Shown here in pieces: positions 1 to 6,781 of a stretch of 12,773 nt of DNA; position 1 is the first letter of the stretch; each line of letters starts with the position of its first letter. Below the pieces are notes generated by a model. That model saw only the letters and a program-made list of their open reading frames with translations. It was not told where the DNA came from and made no database searches. The stretch spans positions 1-12,773 of the forward strand of contig SKMG01000284.1 in the NCBI GenBank assembly GCA_007121175.1, read 5' to 3'. This stretch comes from Trueperaceae bacterium (lineage in GTDB: Bacteria > Deinococcota > Deinococci > Deinococcales > Trueperaceae). The position numbers and the translations under genes were made by a program.

Positions 1-713
1 GTCACCTGGCCGTGGAAGAGGTCGAGTTCACCGGCCTCGAACGACAGCAGCCGCGTGCCGTCCTCGGTGATGGGACGGAACACCACCTCGTCGACGTTGC
101 CCCGCTCGCCCCAATAGTCGTCGAAGGCCTCGATCACCATGCGGTCGTCGCGCACCCACTCGACGAACCGGAACGGACCCGTGCCGACCGGGTTCGTGTT
201 CCAGTCGTTGGTGTCGCCGATGTCGGCGGGCAGGATGTGCAGGCGCGCCAGCGCGTTCATGATCCAGACGTACGTCGGATCGACGGTGATGCGCACCGTG
301 AGGTCGTCGACCACCTCGACGTCGCTGATGTTGACGTACAGGTTCCGGATCAGGCTCGGGTTGTCCTCGTCCCGGACCCAGTCGATCGTGTACTTCACAT
401 CCTCGGCGGTCAAGCTCTTGCCGTGATGGAAAGTCACGCCTTCGCGCAAGTTGAAGGTGATGACCGAGCCGTCTTCACTGAACGACCAGTCGGTGGCCAG
501 GCGAGGCCGGTAGCCGAGATCCTTCTCGAACACGATCATCGGTTCCATCATCGTGTAGATGCGCTGGTACGAATAGACGTCGGTGACGAGCCGCGGATCG
601 AGACCCGATGCCTCCGCGACGGTCGCGACCACGAGCCGCGTCTGCGCGAGCGCGACGCCTGCCGTGACCAGTAACGAGCCAATGACTGCGAGCGCGAGGT
701 GCCGGATGCGCAT
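1..713 (-). CDS. ABC transporter solute-binding protein, family 5 (peptide/nickel type), N-terminal part
   Basis: This is the N-terminal 237 residues of a periplasmic or extracytoplasmic solute receptor of the SBP_bac_5 (DppA/OppA-like) family; the C-terminus lies beyond the left edge. The start ATG at 713 has a strong SD (GGAGGT at 722-727, 8 bases away). Residues 1-23 are a classical signal peptide ending VALA before Q24. There is no lipobox cysteine, so the protein is probably released or periplasmic rather than lipid-anchored. Family hallmarks are visible: the LATDWSFSEDGS stretch, the FNLREGVTFHHGK segment (where other members have FkLRdgvkFhdG), LTAEDV, and NPVGTGPFRFVEW further on. The ligand (peptide, nickel, sugar or other) cannot be told from this part. 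Permease and ATPase genes would be expected to the left, outside the window. Confidence 0.9.
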   Translation of the reverse strand, partial: MRIRHLALAVIGSLLVTAGVALAQTRLVVATVAEASGLDPRLVTDVYSYQRIYTMMEPMIVFEKDLGYRPRLATDWSFSEDGSVITFNLREGVTFHHGKSLTAEDVKYTIDWVRDEDNPSLIRNLYVNISDVEVVDDLTVRITVDPTYVWIMNALARLHILPADIGDTNDWNTNPVGTGPFRFVEWVRDDRMVIEAFDDYWGERGNVDEVVFRPITEDGTRLLSFEAGELDLFHGQV

Positions 714-779
714 GTCTGGTGACCTCCGTGGTGGTGTGACCACGCCGACGGCGCCGATGCCGCAGGTCGCGGAGCGGCG

Positions 780-811
780 ATCCTACCGCAGGGCTCGAGC
801 GCCGGCGTGAA
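780..811 (-). promoter_or_regulatory. Possible promoter of the solute-binding protein gene
   Basis: On the minus strand a TAGGAT box (785-780) is preceded by TTCACG (811-806) with a long 20-base spacer. It resembles the TAGCAT and TACCAT boxes of other genes here. The resulting leader is about 60 bases and carries a good SD, so this gene is not leaderless. The weak -35 and long spacer keep confidence low. Confidence 0.35.
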
Positions 812-856
812 GCGCTCCCGGGGCACGGCTCCAGCCAACGCTCACCGGCGGTTCAT

Positions 857-900
857 GTCGCCTCCGTCGGAGGCCCGAGGCGTCGCCTCCGTCAGAGGCC
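857..900. repeat. Two tandem hairpin-forming repeats at the 3' end of the esterase gene
   Basis: Two 19-bp copies (857-875 and 882-900, 18/19 identical, period 25) each contain a small inverted repeat: GCCTCC-GTC-GGAGGC at 860-874 and GCCTC-CGTCA-GAGGC at 885-899. The second copy overlaps the stop codon of the erythromycin-esterase-family gene (894-892). The pair may act as a termination or RNA-stability structure for that transcript, but no U-tract follows on either strand. Confidence 0.6.
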
Positions 901-2202
901 CCAGGGATAGGTGGCCGGCGGTCGCGTCGACTCCGGTGCGACGCCGAGCGGATGCAGCGCCTGCGTCTGGTCGAGGTAGACGAACGCATCGTAGCGTTCC
1001 GGCAGTCGTGTTGACACGTAGTTGCCGTGTCGTTCAGCGCCGGGATCGTAGACGACTCCGATCGCCCGCTGGCCGCGCGGCTGGGCAGCAGCCTCGGGCA
1101 GCCGGTCGGTCAGGAGCAGGCCGTCCCCCTCGAGCGACTGATGGAGTACGTCATCCCATGATCCTGCCCGTGCAGGCGGCATCGCCATTCGCTCCATCGG
1201 CGCTCCCCACGAGCGGCCCGCGATCACGCTCCCGCGGTGGCTGCCGAAGCCGACCAGTACGACCGCGTCGCGACCGAAGCGCTCCCGCGCGAGCTGCCCG
1301 ACGTTCACCATCCCAGCAGCCGCCATATCCGTCGCTCGGGCGTCGCCGATGTGGGTGTTGTGCTCCCATACGACCGCCTTGGCATGGCGCCCGTGACGAT
1401 GCAGCAGCGCGGCGAGGGTCTCGTCCATGTGCCGGTCGCGGACGTTCCACGAGTCAGGACCTGCTCGCACCATGGCGCGGTAGTAGCGCTCGGCACCGAC
1501 CGCGGTGCGGGCGTTCTGTTCAGCGTTGAAGCGCGCCTCGTCGTCATCGGGACGAGGCGACTGTCGCCGGCGCACGGTGGCCAGAAGATCGACGACCTCG
1601 TCCTCGCACGACTGCGGGACGAAGGCCGTCGAACGGGCGTACGCCTGCACGTCGCGCCCGAAGGGCTCGAAGCAGGCGTAGGCTTCGCGAGCCGCCTCGA
1701 GGGCTGCCGAGTCGTGATCCTCGAGGTAGCGCATGATCTCGGCCAGCGACGTCCACAGGCTGTACACGTCGAGTCCGTAGAAGCCGATCCTGCGTTCGGT
1801 CGGCAGCCTCTGGTTGTGGCGCCGGAGCCAGATGCACAGCGCCACGACTTCCCAGTTCGCCCACATCCAGGTCGGCCAGCGCTCGAAGGTGCGCAGCGCC
1901 AAGGCAGTGTCGGTACCGGCATCCGGATAGCCCTTCACGTGCCGGTTCACGACGTAGCAGTCTGGCCAGTCGCCCTCCACTGCGACGAACGAGAAGCCCA
2001 GCTCCAGCACCAGCCGCTGCGTGATGCGGCTGCGCCAGGTGTAGTACTCGGACGTACCGTGGCTGGCCTCGCCGAGCATGACGACTCGTGCGTTGCCGAC
2101 CCGCTCGAGGAGCACGTCGAGATCGTCCGATCGCTGCAGTGGATGTGCCGCTTTCCGGACCTCGGCTCCCAACTCCCTAGCGGTTTCATCTGGTGAAGGC
2201 AT
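892..2202 (-). CDS. Erythromycin-esterase-family hydrolase
   Basis: A 436-residue member of the erythromycin esterase family (EreA/EreB/EreC and many chromosomal homologues of unknown substrate). The family signature VMLGEASHGTSEYY is at residues 41-54, with E45 and H48 at the positions of EreB's metal-independent active site (E43/H46). EGDWPD follows at 76-81, and WEHNTHIGDARAT is at 279-291. The length fits the family and no extra domain is attached. The ATG at 2202 is chosen because an AGGAGGA SD lies 5 bases upstream. The rhodanese gene ends 46 bp upstream on the same strand and has its own leaderless promoter, so this gene is probably the second cistron. Macrolide resistance should not be assumed: most chromosomal relatives have no shown activity on macrolides. 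Confidence 0.9.
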   Translation of the reverse strand: MPSPDETARELGAEVRKAAHPLQRSDDLDVLLERVGNARVVMLGEASHGTSEYYTWRSRITQRLVLELGFSFVAVEGDWPDCYVVNRHVKGYPDAGTDTALALRTFERWPTWMWANWEVVALCIWLRRHNQRLPTERRIGFYGLDVYSLWTSLAEIMRYLEDHDSAALEAAREAYACFEPFGRDVQAYARSTAFVPQSCEDEVVDLLATVRRRQSPRPDDDEARFNAEQNARTAVGAERYYRAMVRAGPDSWNVRDRHMDETLAALLHRHGRHAKAVVWEHNTHIGDARATDMAAAGMVNVGQLARERFGRDAVVLVGFGSHRGSVIAGRSWGAPMERMAMPPARAGSWDDVLHQSLEGDGLLLTDRLPEAAAQPRGQRAIGVVYDPGAERHGNYVSTRLPERYDAFVYLDQTQALHPLGVAPESTRPPATYPWGL

Positions 2203-2248
2203 CGCATTCCTCCTCCCGCGCCGGCGCCGCCCGCGACGCAGCGACGCG

Positions 2249-3205
2249 TCAGGGCACGGTCTCCAACGGGTTGTTCGGATCGCTCGCCCACGCGATCAGC
2301 GAGGCGTCGTAGAGCGCGACGTCGTCGAAGCCCATGAGGTAGAGGATGAAGACGATGTGTGCCGCGTAGTAGCCACCCCCGCAGTAGACGATGGTTCGGC
2401 GGCGGGGATCGAGCCCGAGCCTCGCGATCATCCGCGACAGCGCCTGAGGCGACAGGACCTCGAGCGACAGCACGTCGACGGTGTCGGGAGCGGGCAGATT
2501 GAGCGCGTTCGGGATGTGGCCAGGGCGCCCGTAGGCGACGACGTCGCCGGCATGATACGGCCACGGCAGCGCGTCGACGAGCGCCACCTCCGGATCGTCG
2601 ATGGCTGCCCGAACCTCATGGGTCGACGCCAGCCAGCGCGGCTCGACGTTGACACGGAACTCGGCTGCCGCGACCTCCGGCGGCTCGTCCGCCAGCGGTT
2701 GACCGCCGTGGATCCACTGCCGTAGACCCCCGCTCAGCATCCTGACGTCCTCGTGGCCGTGGAGCCGCAGCGCCCACCAGAGCCGCGCGGCCCAGGTACC
2801 GCCGTCGGTGTCGTAGACGACGACCGTCGTATCGTTGCCGATCCCGAACCGGGCCATCGCCGCGGCGAACGCCGCCGAGGGCATGATCTCGGCCACAGGC
2901 CAGACGTCTTCGAACACGTTCACGAACACGGCGCCGGGGATGTGGCCAGCCTCGTACAGCGCACGGTCGAAGGGCATCCGCGCGTCGACGATGCGCACGC
3001 GCGGATCGCCCACCCGTGCCGCCAGCCAGGCCACGTCGACGAGTACCTCGGGTCGCGCATACGTGTCCCGCACGCTGAGCGGAGCCGTTCCCCGTCCCGC
3101 GGCAGACGAGGACCACGCGGCCAGAGCGGCCAGGACGGCGGCCGCGACGAGCGTGATCGTGCGCTGCGGAGCGCTGGAGCGTCGGCATCGGCGCATCGGC
3201 GTCAC
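2249..3205 (-). CDS. Exported or membrane-anchored two-domain rhodanese (sulfurtransferase)
   Basis: A 318-residue tandem rhodanese of the thiosulfate/3-mercaptopyruvate sulfurtransferase type, which moves sulfane sulfur from a donor to an acceptor through a cysteine persulfide. Residues 17-36 form a hydrophobic leader after basic residues, suggesting export or anchoring. The N-terminal domain (about 52-172) has VRIVDARMPFDRALYEAGHIPGA and YDTDGG with no active cysteine. The C-terminal domain (about 190-315) has RPGHIPNALNLPA and the active loop YCGGGYYA with C275; the loop is nearer the CGSGVTA type of mercaptopyruvate enzymes than the CRKG type of thiosulfate enzymes. The GTG at 3205 is preferred over the ATG at 3196 because it sits 7 bases after a TAGGCT box. 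It is apparently co-transcribed with the downstream esterase-family gene. Confidence 0.88.
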   Translation of the reverse strand: MTPMRRCRRSSAPQRTITLVAAAVLAALAAWSSSAAGRGTAPLSVRDTYARPEVLVDVAWLAARVGDPRVRIVDARMPFDRALYEAGHIPGAVFVNVFEDVWPVAEIMPSAAFAAAMARFGIGNDTTVVVYDTDGGTWAARLWWALRLHGHEDVRMLSGGLRQWIHGGQPLADEPPEVAAAEFRVNVEPRWLASTHEVRAAIDDPEVALVDALPWPYHAGDVVAYGRPGHIPNALNLPAPDTVDVLSLEVLSPQALSRMIARLGLDPRRRTIVYCGGGYYAAHIVFILYLMGFDDVALYDASLIAWASDPNNPLETVP

Positions 3206-3212
3206 CAGAACC

Positions 3213-3241
3213 AGCCTAACGGGGAACGCCGCCGCTGTCCC
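3213..3241 (-). promoter_or_regulatory. Leaderless promoter of the rhodanese operon
   Basis: On the minus strand GGGACA (3241-3236) and TAGGCT (3218-3213) are 17 bases apart, and the GTG start at 3205 follows 7 bases after the -10 box. No SD is present. Transcription would start at or next to the start codon, the leaderless arrangement seen at several other genes in this window. Confidence 0.55.
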
Positions 3242-3252
3242 GCGGGCTCATG

Positions 3253-3267
3253 CGAGGCAGTGCCTCG
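3253..3267. promoter_or_regulatory. 15-bp palindrome at the midpoint of the divergent promoters
   Basis: CGAGGCA-G-TGCCTCG is a perfect inverted repeat in the gap between the rhodanese gene and mntA. Its centre (3260) coincides with the midpoint between the two -10 boxes (3213-3218 and 3303-3308). It could be an operator for a dimeric regulator. MntA and HepT have no DNA-binding domain, so if it is an operator the regulator is likely encoded elsewhere. Confidence 0.5.
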
Positions 3268-3302
3268 GGTTCGGGCCGTATGCGTAGCCATCGCCGAAGT
3301 CC

Positions 3303-3308
3303 TACGAT
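3303..3308 (+). promoter_or_regulatory. -10 box of the mntA-hepT operon (leaderless)
   Basis: TACGAT lies exactly 7 bases before the ATG at 3316, with no SD in front of that ATG. I see no convincing -35 hexamer 17-18 bases upstream. This box decides the start of mntA, because the in-frame ATG at 3307 overlaps it and the one at 3250 lies upstream of it. Confidence 0.5.
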
Positions 3309-3315
3309 GGCGTCG

Positions 3316-3711
3316 ATGGATCTGATGAGCGCGGTGGATCTCATCCGTACCCGCGTGCCCGGGCTCGTGCTCGTGATGCTCCACGGCTCGTGGGCGAGAG
3401 GCGATGCCCGGTCCGGGAGCGACGTCGATCTCGCTCTCCTCGCCGACGCACCGCTGGAGCCCCTGGCGCTCTTGGGCTTGCAAACGGATCTCGAGCCGCT
3501 GCTGCAGACCACGGTGGACATGATCGACCTATGGCGCGCCGACGACGTGCTGCGCGTGCAGGTCATCGAGCACGGGCGCGTGCTCTTCGAACGCACGCGA
3601 ACGGAGCGGGAGCACTTCGAGATGCGCTCGCTCGCTCGTTACGCCCGCCTGAACGAAGAGCGCTTCGAGATCCTCGAAGACGTGCGGCGGCGCGGGAGCG
3701 TCCATGGATGA
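3316..3711 (+). CDS. mntA: MntA-type nucleotidyltransferase antitoxin
   Basis: A 131-residue minimal nucleotidyltransferase of the type II/VII toxin-antitoxin pair HepT-MntA. It carries the exact GSX10DXD signature: G24-S25, then D36 and D38 (HGSWARGDARSGSDVDLA), with a candidate third acidic residue at D68 or D71. In characterised pairs MntA adds AMP units to a tyrosine of the HepT toxin and so silences it. The ATG at 3316 is chosen from the leaderless -10 box; the longer in-frame reading from 3250 adds low-complexity residues not seen in the family. The gene overlaps hepT by 8 bp, so the pair is translationally coupled, antitoxin first. It is divergent from the rhodanese operon. Confidence 0.88.
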   Translation: MDLMSAVDLIRTRVPGLVLVMLHGSWARGDARSGSDVDLALLADAPLEPLALLGLQTDLEPLLQTTVDMIDLWRADDVLRVQVIEHGRVLFERTRTEREHFEMRSLARYARLNEERFEILEDVRRRGSVHG

Positions 3712-4120
3712 CGTGATCCTGAACAAGGTAGAGATCATCGAGCGCTGCGTGCGGCGGGTGCGAGAGGTGTACGGCGGCGACGTCGCAGGATTTCGCGACG
3801 ACCTGACCCGCCAGGAGTCGGTGCTGCTCAACCTGCAGCGCGCCTGTGAGGCCGCCATCTCCCTCGCGATGCACCTCGTGCGCCTCGGCCGGCTCGGCAT
3901 CCCGAAGACGAGTCGGGAGGCGTTCGACCTCCTCGAGGGTGCGTCGACCCTACCGAGCGATCTTGCCACGCCACTGCGGGCGATGGTCGGCTTTCGCAAC
4001 GTCGCCGTGCACGATTATCGCCGGCTCGACCTAGGCATCGTCGAGGCGATCGTCGAACGGCATCTCGACGACCTCCTCGGCTTCGCACGGCTAGCGCTGC
4101 AGCACCGAGACGAGGGTTGA
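3704..4120 (+). CDS. hepT: HepT-type HEPN RNase toxin (DUF86)
   Basis: A 138-residue HEPN-domain protein of the HepT/DUF86 family, an all-helical ribonuclease that dimerises to form its active site. The full RX4HXY motif is intact at R98-H103-Y105 (RNVAVHDY). R98 and H103 are the expected RNase residues and Y105 is the expected site of AMPylation by MntA. The start overlaps the mntA stop (ATGGATGA) and has GGGAG 5 bases upstream. The intact motif and intact partner suggest a functional pair rather than a decayed one. Such pairs have been linked to plasmid or chromosome maintenance and to stress or phage response; which applies here cannot be read from the sequence. Confidence 0.9.
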   Translation: MDDVILNKVEIIERCVRRVREVYGGDVAGFRDDLTRQESVLLNLQRACEAAISLAMHLVRLGRLGIPKTSREAFDLLEGASTLPSDLATPLRAMVGFRNVAVHDYRRLDLGIVEAIVERHLDDLLGFARLALQHRDEG

Positions 4121-4148
4121 GGCCTCTGCCGAGCGGCGGCGGCCGGAA

Positions 4149-4212
4149 GTCAGCCTGCACGCGTACGGGGTCAACCCGCGCGCGGACGGGCGTCAGCCCG
4201 AACGTGGACGGG
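4149..4212. repeat. Three tandem 21-22-bp repeats at the 3' end of the DoxX-like gene
   Basis: Three copies start at 4149, 4170 and 4192. Each begins GTCARCC and ends with a GNACGGG-type block. The third copy overlaps the stop codon and the last codons of the convergent DoxX-like gene. Across the junction of copies 2 and 3 a small hairpin can form (CGGGC-GTCA-GCCCG, 4187-4200). The array lies between the convergent ends of hepT and the DoxX-like gene, so a role in bidirectional termination is possible. Confidence 0.6.
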
Positions 4213-4684
4213 AGCGGACCGTACCGCCCACGGCCAGCGCGGCCGCGATGATCACCAGGTTCTTGATGATGTACTGCCCCTCCATCGTTGGCGCGAACGG
4301 CACGCGACCCGGCTGGAAGGTGACCTCGCTCAAGATGACCAGCGGCATGAACGCTCCCACCATCTGCAGGAACAGCAGCGCGATCGCGATCCGCAGCGTG
4401 CTCGGGATCAGGAAGGTGACGCCGATCGCCACCTCCCACCAGCCGATGATGGCGAGCCAGGTATACGCGTCGAAGAGCGGCATCCATGCCACGGTCGCGA
4501 GCACCAGCGGCTCGGCCGGCGAGAGGCCGAGCGGCTTGAGGAGGCCGAACCAGATGAACACGATCCCGAGCGTGACCCTGAGCAAGAGGCCGCCCCAACG
4601 TGCCATGCGCGTCGACACCCAGCGGTCGATGCGATCAAAGCGCACGAGGAGTTCGTTCCGGTCGACACGGTGGTGTGAAGCCAT
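4193..4684 (-). CDS. DoxX/DUF417-like four-helix membrane protein
   Basis: A 163-residue integral membrane protein with four hydrophobic segments at about 32-53, 66-92, 97-118 and 136-155. The segment LGIVFIWFGLLKPLG and the late EGQYIIKNLVIIAAALAVGG match the pattern of DoxX/DUF417 (YkgB-like) proteins, whose role is poorly defined and has been tied to redox or stress functions in some bacteria. The start ATG at 4684 follows 5 bases after TACCGT, so it may be leaderless. The C-terminal tail (RSRPRSG) is encoded inside a tandem repeat and may be a recent extension or loss. It converges on hepT with 72 bp between the stop codons. Confidence 0.75.
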   Translation of the reverse strand: MASHHRVDRNELLVRFDRIDRWVSTRMARWGGLLLRVTLGIVFIWFGLLKPLGLSPAEPLVLATVAWMPLFDAYTWLAIIGWWEVAIGVTFLIPSTLRIAIALLFLQMVGAFMPLVILSEVTFQPGRVPFAPTMEGQYIIKNLVIIAAALAVGGTVRSRPRSG

Positions 4685-4689
4685 GCCTT

Positions 4690-4695
4690 ACGGTA
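4690..4695 (-). promoter_or_regulatory. Possible leaderless -10 box of the DoxX-like gene
   Basis: TACCGT on the minus strand ends 5 bases before the ATG at 4684. There is no useful SD: AAGG lies almost against the start codon. The spacing is slightly short for a leaderless start, and no clear -35 is visible. Confidence 0.35.
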
Positions 4696-4763
4696 CCGCG
4701 CGCCCTCAGGCACTCACGATGCCCAGGAAGCGGCTGGAGCGCGCGACGGCGCTCGTTCGCCCT

Positions 4764-5510
4764 TCAGGACTGCGGGCGCGGTGTGCGGCGCATCACCCAG
4801 AGGCCGGGGAGGATGCTGCCGGCGGCGCTGGCGGCGACGGTTGTGAAGCCGAAGCGCTCGTAGAGCGGCAGGTTGGAGTGCTCGGTGGTCTCGAGCCAGG
4901 CGGGGAGGCCCTCGACGTCGCAGCGCTCCAGGATCCGCTCCAGCAAGCGCCTGGCGACGCCCTGGCCGCGATACGCCGGATCGGTGCCGATCACCGCGAG
5001 GTACCAACTGGGGCCGGCCCCGATCTGCTTCGTGGCCGCAGTTCGGGTCGCGAGCGCCTGCCGTAGGGTGCTGCGGTCACGCCACAGCGAGCCGCCCACG
5101 TGGGCGAGCAGCGACAACACCCGCGTGCCCGGCGTGAGCAGCGTCGGCAACACCACCGCGCTCGGCAGTTGGCTGGGCTTCACGCCGGGCGGGTACCACA
5201 TGGCGACGCCCGCGATCGTGCCATCGACTTCGGCCACGTACGACGTCGCGTACGGCAGGGCTGCGCGCAGCCTGCCCTCGGCGGCCGCTTCGGTGAAGCG
5301 AGTGCGGGTGCTCGGGTCGGCGAAGTACGACGCCGCAGCCGATCCATCGCCGAAGAGCGCTCGCTTCGTTGGCTCCTCGGCAAAGGCGCGCGCCAGCACG
5401 GTAGCCGCGACCGGCACGTCATGCGCCTCGAGCCGCCGCACCGGGGCGCTCGGCTTGGGCTTGTACTCCGGGGACGATGGTTCGGTGCTGTCGCGCAAGT
5501 GCTCGTGCAT
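4764..5510 (-). CDS. GNAT-family N-acetyltransferase
   Basis: A 248-residue GCN5-related acetyltransferase, which transfers acetyl from acetyl-CoA to an amine. Motif A is clear at about 168-195: SWYLAVIGTDPAYRGQGVA, with the RGQGVA pyrophosphate loop at 181-186. Motif B ends in NLPLYERFGF at 213-222. The N-terminal half is longer than in minimal GNATs, as in the group often annotated as GNAT with a puromycin-acetyltransferase-like layout; the substrate is unknown. The ATG at 5510 is taken because a promoter-like pair lies just upstream. The open frame continues upstream to 5900, but that part is antisense-frame reading of the glycosyltransferase gene. Its own promoter makes it independent of the plsY-glycosyltransferase operon upstream. 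Confidence 0.88.
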   Translation of the reverse strand: MHEHLRDSTEPSSPEYKPKPSAPVRRLEAHDVPVAATVLARAFAEEPTKRALFGDGSAAASYFADPSTRTRFTEAAAEGRLRAALPYATSYVAEVDGTIAGVAMWYPPGVKPSQLPSAVVLPTLLTPGTRVLSLLAHVGGSLWRDRSTLRQALATRTAATKQIGAGPSWYLAVIGTDPAYRGQGVARRLLERILERCDVEGLPAWLETTEHSNLPLYERFGFTTVAASAAGSILPGLWVMRRTPRPQS

Positions 5511-5518
5511 CACCGACG

Positions 5519-5548
5519 ATGGTACCTGTGTGGCAGAGGCTGTGTCGA
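5519..5548 (-). promoter_or_regulatory. Leaderless promoter of the GNAT gene
   Basis: On the minus strand TCGACA (5548-5543, 5 of 6 match to TTGACA) is followed after 18 bases by TACCAT (5524-5519). The ATG at 5510 starts 8 bases later and no SD is present. Confidence 0.6.
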
Positions 5549-5602
5549 CGAGGGCCGCGGGTGCTGCGGTCTGGGTTGGCACCGCTGCGCGGCGCCGACT
5601 GC

Positions 5603-6781
5603 CTAGATCCAGCGCGTCGGCCGAGGGTCGAGGGCGCGCCCCTTCCACGATCCCCGGCGCCGCAGGGTACTGGAGAACGAACCGACGGCGACGGCCAAGA
5701 ACGCGACGATCGTCAGTGGGTAGAGCAGTGCCGGCCAGACCGGCAGCTTCAGGCGGGTGTAGACGAACAGCCAGTGGATGAGGGCGAGCGCAACGCTGGC
5801 GGCGAGCAACGCAGGCTCGACGCGGGCGCCCGCGGGCAGCGCCGGGCGGAGCGCGAGCAGTGCGATGGGAGCGAGGTGCGTGTAGGCGAGCCAGCCCCAC
5901 ACGAAGACGAAGGGCACGATCGCGTAGCCGAAGGCCGCGAAGAGGTTCTTGCGGAACCCGACGTACGCCTCGCGCCCGCTGCGGTACATGCGGCAGCGGA
6001 CGATGCCGGTGGCGTCGAGGATGCGACAGGCGAGGCCGGCGCGTGCGACGCGCCGCGCCAGGGCGAGGTCGTCGACCACGCTCTCACGGATCGCCGCGTG
6101 CCCGTCGACGGCGTGGTAGGCCTCCGCGCGGAACGTCATGAGCTGCCCTACGGCGCGGGTGAAGGCCGGCCGGCGCCACACGAGTCCCGCGGCGAGTGGC
6201 GTGAAGCTGAGGAACGACCAGTAGAAGAGCGGGACGAGCAGCGTCTCGCCGAGCGTCCCGAGGACCTGCCGCGGCAAGCCCGAGAGCAGATCGGCCCGGC
6301 TCGCCTCCATCGCGCCGACGATCGCGCCGACGGCGTCGCGATCGAAGAACTCCGTGTCGGCGTCGGCGAAGAGCAGGACGTCGCCGCGTGCGGCGAGCGA
6401 GAGCTGATGGCAGGCCCAGTTCTTGCCCGTCCATCCGGGCGGCGGCTCCGCGCCGGCCAGGATGACGAGCCGGGGGTCATGCCCCTGCTCGGCCTCGAGG
6501 AGCGCCAGCGTCTCGTCTTCGGAACGGTCGTCGAGCACCAGGAGTTCGAGTCGAGGGTAGCGCTGCGCGAGCAGCGAACGGACACACGTGCAGACGTTGC
6601 GGGCCTCGTTGCGCGCCGGCACCAGAATGGAGACCAGCGGCGGCACGCTCAGGCGGCGATCCCGCGGCGGACGCAGCAGCACCGCGGCGTTGCTGAGCAC
6701 GATGCACAACACCACGACCTGGAACGCGAGGATGCCCGCGAGCGGCTCGGCGGCAAGGGGCCGGAGGACGTCGAGCGTCAT
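5603..6781 (-). CDS. Membrane family-2 glycosyltransferase
   Basis: A 392-residue GT2 enzyme with one N-terminal membrane helix (about 14-36), a cytoplasmic catalytic domain and three C-terminal helices (about 270-300, 315-335, 350-368). Catalytic-domain motifs are PLVSILVPARNEA (48-60), LVLDDRS (81-87), PPGWTGKNWACHQ (114-126) and the metal/nucleotide-binding DxD in ADADTEF (D140, D142). The layout and the GWTGKNWA block resemble glycosyltransferases acting on lipid acceptors: carotenoid glycosyltransferases of the CruC/CruG/CrtQ kind and hopanoid-associated HpnB. I cannot choose between them. The start ATG (6781) overlaps the stop of the PlsY-like gene (ATGA), so the two are coupled. The longer open frame starting at 6949 is overlap with that gene and is rejected. 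Confidence 0.85.
   Translation of the reverse strand: MTLDVLRPLAAEPLAGILAFQVVVLCIVLSNAAVLLRPPRDRRLSVPPLVSILVPARNEARNVCTCVRSLLAQRYPRLELLVLDDRSEDETLALLEAEQGHDPRLVILAGAEPPPGWTGKNWACHQLSLAARGDVLLFADADTEFFDRDAVGAIVGAMEASRADLLSGLPRQVLGTLGETLLVPLFYWSFLSFTPLAAGLVWRRPAFTRAVGQLMTFRAEAYHAVDGHAAIRESVVDDLALARRVARAGLACRILDATGIVRCRMYRSGREAYVGFRKNLFAAFGYAIVPFVFVWGWLAYTHLAPIALLALRPALPAGARVEPALLAASVALALIHWLFVYTRLKLPVWPALLYPLTIVAFLAVAVGSFSSTLRRRGSWKGRALDPRPTRWI

Noticed and set aside
1237..2196. 319-codon plus-strand open frame
   Set aside because: It is antisense to the erythromycin-esterase-family gene over its length and has no recognisable domain.
892..2202. Macrolide resistance determinant
   Set aside because: The family match is good, but there is no mobile element, integron or other resistance gene around, and chromosomal Ere homologues usually have unknown substrates.
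3250..3315. Upstream start of mntA at 3250
   Set aside because: The added residues are not typical of MNT proteins, and the region contains the palindrome and the -10 box 7 bases before the ATG at 3316.
5511..5900. N-terminal extension of the GNAT gene to 5900
   Set aside because: The extension reads an alternative frame of the glycosyltransferase 3' end, is unrelated to GNAT proteins, and would place the promoter-like TCGACA/TACCAT pair inside the gene.
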